From assembly GCA_963746185.1 (NCBI GenBank), contig CAVVAE010000004.1:1054001-1118000 (forward strand): DNA of 64,000 bases, given 5' to 3'. Below, one piece after another: positions 58,168-64,000 of this stretch; position 1 is the stretch's first letter, and each line of letters starts with the position of its first letter. This DNA is from CAVVAE01 sp963746185 (lineage in GTDB: Bacteria > Actinomycetota > Actinomycetes > Propionibacteriales > Nocardioidaceae). A model generated the notes under the pieces. That model did no database searches, was not told the DNA's origin, and saw nothing but the letters and a program-made list of their open reading frames with translations. The position numbers and the translations under genes were made by a program.

Positions 58168-60372
58168 ATGCTGCGAGTGCCGCGGGCGCGCTCGGCAGGA
58201 CCGATCAGCGGTCACGGGGTGTTGCCGGAGGCGTCGGCTGATCCCCCACCTCTCGTCTTGGCGCATTGGGGCAACCGCCTCAGTGCGCTCGTCCTCGTCG
58301 GCGCGGCCTACTACCTTGCGGCGCGACTGGGGCTGAGCTTGTCGCTGGTCGAGCGCAATGTCACACCGCTCTGGCTTCCGACCGGCATCGCCGTCGCGGC
58401 ATACCTTCTTCTCGGAAGGTCGATGTGGCCGGCGGTCGCTGTGGCCGCCCTGGCTGTGAACCTCCCCATCAGTGCCAGTGCACTCGCCGCCGCGGCAACC
58501 GCAGTCGGCAACACCGTGGCTCCCCTGGTCGCAGCGACCCTCCTCCTCCGCGTGGGTTTCCGGCGACAGCTCGACCGCAGGCAAGACGCCCTGGCCATCG
58601 TCTTCCTCGGTGCGCTGGCAAGCATGCTCATCAGCGCCGTGATCGGCACGGGAACCCTGGTCGTCTCCGAGGCGATTCCCGCCGACCGCTTTCTCTCCGC
58701 CGCTGCGGTGTGGTGGACCGGAGATGCCATGGGCGTCCTGGTCGTAGCTCCCTTCCTGCTGTGCCTTCCGCTCTTTTGGGAGCACCAAGACTGGTCGCTG
58801 GCGAACTGGCTCGAGGAGGCCGCGATCCTGGTGGCCGTCGTGTCGGTGACGGCGTGGGCCGCCTGGTCTGACTTCCAGCTGCTGTTCCTCGCACTACCGG
58901 TGCTGGGTTGGGCCGCCTGGCGCTTTCAGCTGCGGGGTGCGGCCCCGGCGGCACTCATCGCGTCGCTGGTCGTGACGTGGGCAGCCGCACACGATGCGGG
59001 AACCTTCCAGCGCGGGTCTCTGTTCGAGCGGATGCTCTCTCTCCAGGGGTTCAATGCCTGCGTCGCACTTACGTCCTTCTTCCTCGCGGCTCTCGTGAGC
59101 GAGCGGCTGCAAGCGGCCCATGCTCTGGAGGATGCGCGGGACGAGCTCGACGAACGTGTCCACGCGCGTACTGCCGAACTGGCCGCGGCGAACGCGCGAC
59201 TGCTCGAGGAGATCCGCGAGCGCTCAGAGGCTGAGGAGCAGCTCGGTCGCGAGGAGGCTCGGGCCCGGCGGGAGCACCAGATCGCAGAAACCCTGCAACG
59301 AAGCCTGCTCCCGGACCGACTTCCGGAGATCCCCGGCATCGCCCTGGCAGCTCGCTACGTTCCGGCGACGGCCGATATGCAGGTGGGGGGCGACTGGTAC
59401 GACGTCGTGCAGCTCCCGGGCGGACTCGTCGGGCTGGCTATCGGAGACGTCGCCGGCCATGGACTCCAAGCCGCTGCCACCATGGGACAGCTCAGGATGG
59501 CGCTTCGGGCGTACGCCCTGCAGGACCCGTCGCCGGAGGCAGTGATGCGCGGCGTCCAGCAGCTCATGTTGCAACTGCCGATGTCAGAGATGGCGACGCT
59601 GATCTATCTGGTCTTCGACCCGATGACCCGGCAGGTGCGCTTCACCAATGCCGGACACCCACCGGCCTTGGCGATCAGTGAGAACGCAACGACGTACCTG
59701 GCCGACGGCATGGCACCGCCCGTCGGGGTGACGGCGGACGACCAGTTTCCCGAGGCTGTTTACGACCTCGACGCAGGGGCGACGTTGCTGCTGTACACCG
59801 ACGGGCTCGTCGAGCGCCGGGGCGAGTCCATCCAGGTGGGTCTGGATCGGCTGAGCCTGCTAGCCGTCGCGAACGGGACGGAAGACCTCGACGCGCTCTG
59901 CGACCGTCTCCTGTCCACTCTCATCGACCAAAACCAGATCGCTGACGATGTCGCCCTGGTCGCCATGCGACACGTATCCCTGGTCAACCAACCCCTCAAG
60001 CTCAGCGTGCCGGCCGAGGCGCGGATGCTCGCTCAGGTCCGCCAGACGCTGCGCAGCTGGCTGCTCGAGAACAGCGTCGCTCCCGATGAGGAGAACGCGA
60101 TCGTCATCGCGTGTGGGGAAGCCTGCGCGAACGTCGTCCAGCATGCGTATGCGTCGCGGCCGGGCGTCATGGACGTGGATGTCCGCCTGGTTGACGATAC
60201 GGTCGAGATCTCCGTGCGAGACCACGGAGGCTGGCGCTCCCCGGCCGACCGCGGTGGCGGGTGGGGGACGCCCCTGATGGAGGCGCTGATGGAATCGGTC
60301 GAGACGGAACGTACGCCGGACGGCACCGAGGTACGGCTGCGCCACCGAATCCGCGGCGGGGCTGCTTCGTGA
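58168..60372 (+). CDS. Membrane SpoIIE-family phosphatase: MASE1, PP2C and HATPase domains
   Basis: A 734-residue protein. About residues 32-310: MASE1 integral membrane sensor with eight or so helices (VERNVTPLWLPTGIAVAAYL is its signature). About 310-375: coiled-coil linker (ALEDARDELDERVHARTAEL). About 390-605: PP2C/SpoIIE phosphatase with GGDWYD, GDVAGHG, TNAGHPP and LLLYTDGLVER. About 615-730: RsbW-type ATPase with 'ENAIVIACGEACANVVQHAY'. It may toggle phosphorylation of the STAS protein coded next, whose GTG overlaps its stop. TACTCT lies 7 nt before the ATG. Confidence 0.92.
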   Translation: MLRVPRARSAGPISGHGVLPEASADPPPLVLAHWGNRLSALVLVGAAYYLAARLGLSLSLVERNVTPLWLPTGIAVAAYLLLGRSMWPAVAVAALAVNLPISASALAAAATAVGNTVAPLVAATLLLRVGFRRQLDRRQDALAIVFLGALASMLISAVIGTGTLVVSEAIPADRFLSAAAVWWTGDAMGVLVVAPFLLCLPLFWEHQDWSLANWLEEAAILVAVVSVTAWAAWSDFQLLFLALPVLGWAAWRFQLRGAAPAALIASLVVTWAAAHDAGTFQRGSLFERMLSLQGFNACVALTSFFLAALVSERLQAAHALEDARDELDERVHARTAELAAANARLLEEIRERSEAEEQLGREEARARREHQIAETLQRSLLPDRLPEIPGIALAARYVPATADMQVGGDWYDVVQLPGGLVGLAIGDVAGHGLQAAATMGQLRMALRAYALQDPSPEAVMRGVQQLMLQLPMSEMATLIYLVFDPMTRQVRFTNAGHPPALAISENATTYLADGMAPPVGVTADDQFPEAVYDLDAGATLLLYTDGLVERRGESIQVGLDRLSLLAVANGTEDLDALCDRLLSTLIDQNQIADDVALVAMRHVSLVNQPLKLSVPAEARMLAQVRQTLRSWLLENSVAPDEENAIVIACGEACANVVQHAYASRPGVMDVDVRLVDDTVEISVRDHGGWRSPADRGGGWGTPLMEALMESVETERTPDGTEVRLRHRIRGGAAS

Positions 60373-60716
60373 GCCAGCTCGCACGAACCGAGTCAGAGGA
60401 CCGTGGCGGCGTTCGTATTGTCCGCGTGAGCGGAGAGATCGACCTGTCGAACGCCCAACAGGTGATGGACGCCATCGGCGCGGCCGTCCCGGAGGGCACC
60501 TCGCCGCTGGTTGTCGACCTCAGCGCCACCGACTACATGGATAGCTCAGGGATCACCATGCTGTTCCGGCTCGCGGAGCGGATGAGCTTCGGCCGACAGA
60601 AGCTGCGCCTGGTGGTCCCACCCGACGCTCCGATTCGCGCGGTCATCACGCTGACGAACCTGCAGAAGGTCATCCCGGTCGACGACGTCGGACCCACCGA
60701 GACATCCAACGTGTAG
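60369..60716 (+). CDS. STAS domain anti-sigma factor antagonist
   Basis: A 115-residue anti-anti-sigma factor. 'VRIVRVSGEIDLSNAQQVMDAI' is the first strand-helix, and 'LVVDLSATDYMDSSGITMLFRL' has the phosphorylatable Ser (DSSG). GTG 60369 overlaps the stop of the phosphatase/kinase gene by 4 nt (GTGA), so both are coupled and are probably partners. Two hairpins follow at 60730-60747 and 60747-60761. Confidence 0.92.
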   Translation: MSQLARTESEDRGGVRIVRVSGEIDLSNAQQVMDAIGAAVPEGTSPLVVDLSATDYMDSSGITMLFRLAERMSFGRQKLRLVVPPDAPIRAVITLTNLQKVIPVDDVGPTETSNV

Positions 60717-60729
60717 CAAGTAGCAAGTT

Positions 60730-60761
60730 CCTGCGGCGATGCGCAGGCACCTCTTCGGTGC
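60730..60761 (+). terminator. Two adjacent hairpins after the STAS gene
   Basis: CCTGCG/CGCAGG with a GCGATG loop (60730-60747) is followed directly by GCACC/GGTGC with a TCTTC loop (60747-60761). They lie 14 nt after the STAS stop and may end the operon transcript; no T-run is present. Confidence 0.5.
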
Positions 60762-60794
60762 GATCTCTCGCGCGGCGCGTGGCACAATCGCCCG

Positions 60795-61249
60795 ATGACT
60801 CGTGGATGGACGAAACGAGGGTCCGGACTTCTCCGTGTTCTGTTGTTTGTCGTGCTTGCCGGTGTGGTCGGCCAGCTCGTCGCCAAGCGGATGACATTCG
60901 GCGACGAGGACTCCGATGCGTTTGGGCTCGCCGCCATAGGCGGGGCAGAGAATTCGAGAGCCGCGCGCCCACCTTGCGGTCCGGTTCGGCGCTGGCAGTG
61001 ATGGGCGGCGTCGAGCTCGATCTCCGCGAGGCGACCCTTGACCCCGGCGGCGCGACCCTCGCAGTCACCGCGGTTATGGGAGGGGTGGAGGTCAGACTGC
61101 CACCCGGCTGGGTGGTGGCCGTCGAGACGAACGAGAAGCTGGGTGGCGTCGACACCCACCTGACCGAGTCCGTAGATCACGCCGAAGATGCCCCGACGCT
61201 CCACGTGACGATCAACGCCTGGCTGGGCGGGGTCGAGATCAGGGACTAG
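60795..61249 (+). pseudogene. Frameshifted LiaF-like (cell-wall-active antibiotics response) membrane protein gene
   Basis: The first frame from ATG 60795 gives MTRGWTKRGSGLLRVLLFVV, a membrane segment and FGLAAIGGAENS, then loses coding character and stops at 61001. A second frame, shifted by one base, continues as 'LRSGSALAVMGGVELDLREATL ... AVTAVMGGVEVRLPPGWVV ... LGGVDTHL' to 61249. Together they are the LiaF C-terminal domain with its repeating MGGVE(V)xL strands behind a membrane anchor. The break lies near 60930-60965 and is most simply a 1-nt loss. CACAAT precedes the ATG by 6 nt. Confidence 0.75.
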
Positions 61250-61270
61250 CTCGCTCTGTCAGCGGGTGCG

Positions 61271-61651
61271 TCAGAGCTCCTCTTGGTCGTCCAATCTCCT
61301 GAAGGCAAAGTCCCCCGACTCGAGCCCATCGGGATTGGGACCGTAGATCGCCAGCATCCGCGCGTATGTCGGCGCCGCGTACGTCGCCTTCGAGCCGGCA
61401 TGTACGACGACAGTGTCGCCGCGTCGAGCCACGACCATCTCTCCATCGGACTCCACGTGCAGCACGCCGTCGAGGAGGTAGTTGATCTCGTCGTGCGGAT
61501 GCCGGTCCGTCCATTCCGCACGGGTCAGCTCCCACTCCATCAAGGCGATCCCCGCCCATGCTCGCTCAGGAGGGTCGATGATGCTGCGGCCGGGCATGGC
61601 CGATTCGGCATCCTGGGTGAGTGGCGCGCTTCTGATCAAGGCAACGGTCAT
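61271..61651 (-). CDS. Cupin domain protein
   Basis: A 126-residue single-cupin protein. 'DRHPHDEINYLLDGVLHVESDGE' is cupin motif 1 with HxH...E metal ligands, and 'VVARRGDTVVVHAGSKATYAAP' covers the second motif. Function is not determinable; possible isomerase, oxygenase or sensor. CATGCT lies 6 nt before the ATG. Monocistronic. Confidence 0.85.
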   Translation of the reverse strand: MTVALIRSAPLTQDAESAMPGRSIIDPPERAWAGIALMEWELTRAEWTDRHPHDEINYLLDGVLHVESDGEMVVARRGDTVVVHAGSKATYAAPTYARMLAIYGPNPDGLESGDFAFRRLDDQEEL

Positions 61652-61694
61652 GGGACCAGCATGACTCGTGTGGTGGCGCGTTCCGACGGACGCC

Positions 61695-63587
61695 TTAGAA
61701 CCCCAACTCGTTGTCGTGCTCGATCACGTGCATGACCGCGTTGATGAGCGCCAAGTGCGTGAACGCCTGTGGGAAGTTCCCCAAGTGGTGGCCGCTGTGC
61801 GGATCGATCTCCTCGGCGTACAGCTCAAGCGGTCCGGCGAAGGAGAGCAGTTTCGCGCACAGCTCGCGCGCCATACCGTGCTCTCCAATCTCGCAGAGCG
61901 CGGAGACGAGCCAGAAGGAGCAGATCGTGAACGTGCCCTCTTCGCCGTGGAACCCGTCGTCGGTCTCCTCGACTCGGTAGCGGAGCACCAGCCCGTCGAC
62001 GGTGAGCTCCTCGCGAATCGCCAGAACCGTCGCGCGGATGCGAGGGTCGTCCGCCGGGAGGAACCGCACCAACGGCGCCAGCAGGAGTGAGGCATCGAGT
62101 TCGCGGCCGCCGTAGTACTGGGTCAGGACCCCACGTTCGTCGACGCCGTTGCTGAGGATGTCCTCCCTGATCTCAGCGGCGGCCAACTCCCACTCCTCGG
62201 CCCGGCCGTGCTCACCGCTGAGCCGTGCCAATCGGGCACCGCGATCGACGGCAACCCAGCACATGATCTTCGACGACGTGAAGTGCTTGAGCTCTCCTCG
62301 GACCTCCCAGATCCCGGCGTCCGGCTCGCGCCAGTGTTTCAATGCCTCACCCACCTGCTTGTTGAGGATCGGCCAGATGCGGTTGTCGAGGTGGTCGACC
62401 GCCCGCGAGTGCAAGTAGAGCGAGTCCAGGAGGGCACCCCAGGCGTCGTGCTGCTTCTGTGCGTATGCCGCGTTGCCGATCCTGACTGGTCGCGAGTCGG
62501 CGTACCCCGGCAGATGGTCCAAGGTCTCCTCGGTCAAGTCAGACTCTCCCCCGATGCCGTACATGATCTGCAGGTCGTCGTCACGCTCGGCGAGATCGGC
62601 GATGAACGAGAAGAAGTCGACTGCCTCCCAGTCGAACCCGAGGGAGTGCATCCCCCAGAGGGCAAAGGTCGCGTCGCGGATCCAGCTGAATCGGTAGTCG
62701 TAGTTGCGGTCGCCGCCTGGCGTCTCGGGCAACGAAGTCGTGCTGGCGGCCATCACCGCGCCGGTCGGCGCGTAGGTCAACCCGCGAAGGGTAAGGGCGC
62801 TGCGCTGGAGGTAGCTGCGCCAAGGATGGTCCGGGAACGTGCCCCGGGCGAGCCAGTGCTGCCAGTGGTGGGCAGTCCACACCAGTTTCTCGTACGCCTC
62901 GCCATACGTCGTGGGAGCCGCGCCTCCGCCCCACGACAGGGCCACGAACCGGGTGTCGCCTTCCTTGAGCATGGTGCGGGCACTGGCCTGCCCACCCTCG
63001 AATCCGAGGAACATGTCTGTGGTGAGGGTGAGGGTGATGTCGGAGTCCGCGGCGGTCGCTCGGCCCTGGTGGTAACTGTCTCCGGTGAATTCCCACTTGA
63101 CCGGGGACCTGCCGTAGTCGAGCACCGGCTCGCAGTCCATGATCGTCTGCACCTCGCCCGAGACACACCGGATCGTCCGGAGCAGGACATGCTCGGCCTC
63201 GTAGTCGGTCGGCGTCCGCTGGTAGGTCACGGAGCGGTCGGCGCTGTGATGCCATGGCCCGATCAACAAGACGTCGCGCACGATCATCCAGCCACTCGTC
63301 GTCCCCCAGCTCGTCTCGAGGATCATCGTTCCGGGCAGGTATCGCCGAGCTGCCGGGACGAGCGTTTCAAGCGGAGCCAACCTGAAAGACCCCGCACGGT
63401 CGCCCAGAATCGCCCCGAAGACGCTGGGTGAGTCGAAGCGCGGTACGCACATCCAGTCGACCGAGCCGGCCGGAGCGACCAGAGCTGACACCTCGCCGTC
63501 GCTGAGAAACCCGTAGTCCCCGATGGGCACAGCCCGCGACTGGTCTGTCGAGTTGACGAGCGCTGCTGCCTTCCCGTTCTCCACCAT
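61695..63587 (-). CDS. Glycoside hydrolase family 15 protein (trehalase/glucoamylase type)
   Basis: A protein of about 630 residues. 'IGDYGFLSDGEVSALVAPAGSVDWMCVPRFDSPSVFGAILGDRAGSF' is the N-terminal GH15 pattern; 'PGGDRNYDYRFSWIRDATFALWGM' and 'GGESDLTEETLDHLPGYADSRPVRIGNAA' follow, with the catalytic glutamates expected in GIGGE and in 'EIDPHSGHHLGNFPQAFTHLALI' near the end. In actinobacteria this branch is often trehalase. No signal peptide, so cytoplasmic. ATG 63587 has CATGCT 6 nt upstream on minus; the open frame to 63644 is not used. Confidence 0.92.
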   Translation of the reverse strand: MVENGKAAALVNSTDQSRAVPIGDYGFLSDGEVSALVAPAGSVDWMCVPRFDSPSVFGAILGDRAGSFRLAPLETLVPAARRYLPGTMILETSWGTTSGWMIVRDVLLIGPWHHSADRSVTYQRTPTDYEAEHVLLRTIRCVSGEVQTIMDCEPVLDYGRSPVKWEFTGDSYHQGRATAADSDITLTLTTDMFLGFEGGQASARTMLKEGDTRFVALSWGGGAAPTTYGEAYEKLVWTAHHWQHWLARGTFPDHPWRSYLQRSALTLRGLTYAPTGAVMAASTTSLPETPGGDRNYDYRFSWIRDATFALWGMHSLGFDWEAVDFFSFIADLAERDDDLQIMYGIGGESDLTEETLDHLPGYADSRPVRIGNAAYAQKQHDAWGALLDSLYLHSRAVDHLDNRIWPILNKQVGEALKHWREPDAGIWEVRGELKHFTSSKIMCWVAVDRGARLARLSGEHGRAEEWELAAAEIREDILSNGVDERGVLTQYYGGRELDASLLLAPLVRFLPADDPRIRATVLAIREELTVDGLVLRYRVEETDDGFHGEEGTFTICSFWLVSALCEIGEHGMARELCAKLLSFAGPLELYAEEIDPHSGHHLGNFPQAFTHLALINAVMHVIEHDNELGF

Positions 63588-63680
63588 CCTCGAAGCATGG
63601 CCGGGTACGGGGTCCTCACACAAGGAAGAGAGCCAGCCCTGCACCGGGCAAGACTCTCGCTACTCGCGTTCCGCCACCGG

Positions 63681-64000
63681 CTACTGAGATCGGATGTTGT
63701 GGTTGCGGGCGAAGAGATTGCCAGGGTCGTACTCACGCTTGACCGCCGCAAGCCGTTGGTAGGTATGCGTTGGATAGATCGCGGCGACGTCCTCCTCGGT
63801 GGCAGTCGTCAGAAAGTTCGCGTAGGCGCCGGTGACGTGTGGTCCGAGGGTTGCCCAGATCTCGTCGAGAGCCGGTCGAGCGGCGTCGATCACCGGCTGC
63901 GGGCCGGCGACCGTGGTCACGAACATCAGTTCCGCCTCGCGGTGCCCGTAGGCCGTGGCGTCGTCGGGCACGCGGGACACGGCGCCACCGACGCTGCGAA
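63681..64000 (-). CDS. FAD-linked oxidase (BBE-type), C-terminal part, cut by the window edge
   Basis: About 106 residues of the 3' end of a flavoprotein gene that continues beyond 64000. 'GAVSRVPDDATAYGHREAELMF' and the ending 'YQRLAAVKREYDPGNLFARNHNI' are the berberine-bridge-enzyme C-terminal motif of covalent-FAD oxidases that act on alcohols or sugars. The frame is open to the window edge; an internal GTG at 63980 is not the true start. It is upstream of the GH15 gene on the same strand (93 nt gap). Confidence 0.88.
   Translation of the reverse strand, partial: RSVGGAVSRVPDDATAYGHREAELMFVTTVAGPQPVIDAARPALDEIWATLGPHVTGAYANFLTTATEEDVAAIYPTHTYQRLAAVKREYDPGNLFARNHNIRSQ

Noticed and set aside
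62208..63431. 407-codon plus-strand open frame
   Set aside because: Antisense to the GH15 gene; composition shows mirrored codon bias and no recognisable motif.

Overview
The window is high-GC, densely coded DNA with short intergenic gaps, 4-nt start/stop overlaps inside operons and many genes whose start codon lies 6-8 nt after a TAxxxT box (leaderless transcripts). With menB (menaquinone), a furA-katG pair, a tadA plus tadA-associated protein pair, a CGNR regulator, a GAF-ANTAR protein and SpoIIE-type phosphatases, this points to an actinobacterium, most likely of the Nocardioidaceae (Nocardioides-like). The family assignment is inference from gene content and style. No rRNA, CRISPR array, intact prophage or insertion sequence is visible.

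Layout. 1-7.2 kb: two VOC proteins, the SRP RNA (minus strand), tRNA-Ser(GGA), a LytR_C protein, a K+/H+ antiporter, an amine oxidase, tRNA-Ser(CGA), tadA with its associated protein, and upp. 7.25-7.74 kb: a pair of long inverted repeats enclosing a 48-residue membrane protein gene. 7.75-10.6 kb: three-gene proton-translocating transhydrogenase operon. 10.6-18.5 kb: secreted protein, CGNR regulator, DUF6916/GNAT pair, LURP-one-like protein, menB, a purine phosphorylase/NCS1 permease/GNAT operon, and a decayed small secreted-protein gene. 18.5-28.3 kb: nuclease, a guanidine exporter under a guanidine-III riboswitch, lactonase-like hydrolase, DinB, C45 acyltransferase, sugar kinase, acyltransferase, glutathione peroxidase, M13 peptidase and membrane protein. 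28.5-35.7 kb: a four-domain SpoIIE phosphatase, a two-HTH regulator and a large secreted subtilase. 35.8-43.3 kb: thioredoxin, a frameshifted MFS gene, DUF5107 protein, redoxin/dioxygenase fusion, AIM24, TauE, FAD oxidoreductase. 43.3-51.8 kb: a sugar/glycoside catabolic cluster (GH1, Gfo/Idh/MocA, PhyH, two permeases, binding protein) with divergent GntR regulator and cupin protein. 51.85-64 kb: M1 peptidase fragment, YdeI, PRC-like protein, furA-katG, GAF-ANTAR, unknown membrane protein, MASE1 phosphatase plus STAS, a frameshifted LiaF-like gene, cupin, GH15 and a cut-off FAD oxidase.

How genes work together. furA-katG is a peroxide-responsive operon with its promoter visible. The 43.3-51.8 kb cluster looks like import (no ATPase encoded), hydrolysis and oxidation of a glycoside, with a 12-bp motif shared by the promoters on both sides of the regulator. 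Two partner-switch type phosphatases, one with its STAS protein translationally overlapping, suggest stress or sigma-factor signalling. At least four decayed reading frames (MFS, LiaF-like, M1 peptidase, DUF6281-like) are scattered among intact genes. No stretch above 300 bases lacks an assigned feature; the longest silent pieces are 7498-7685, 12927-13164 and 28264-28488, where only the repeats, promoter-like boxes and a palindrome noted below were found.
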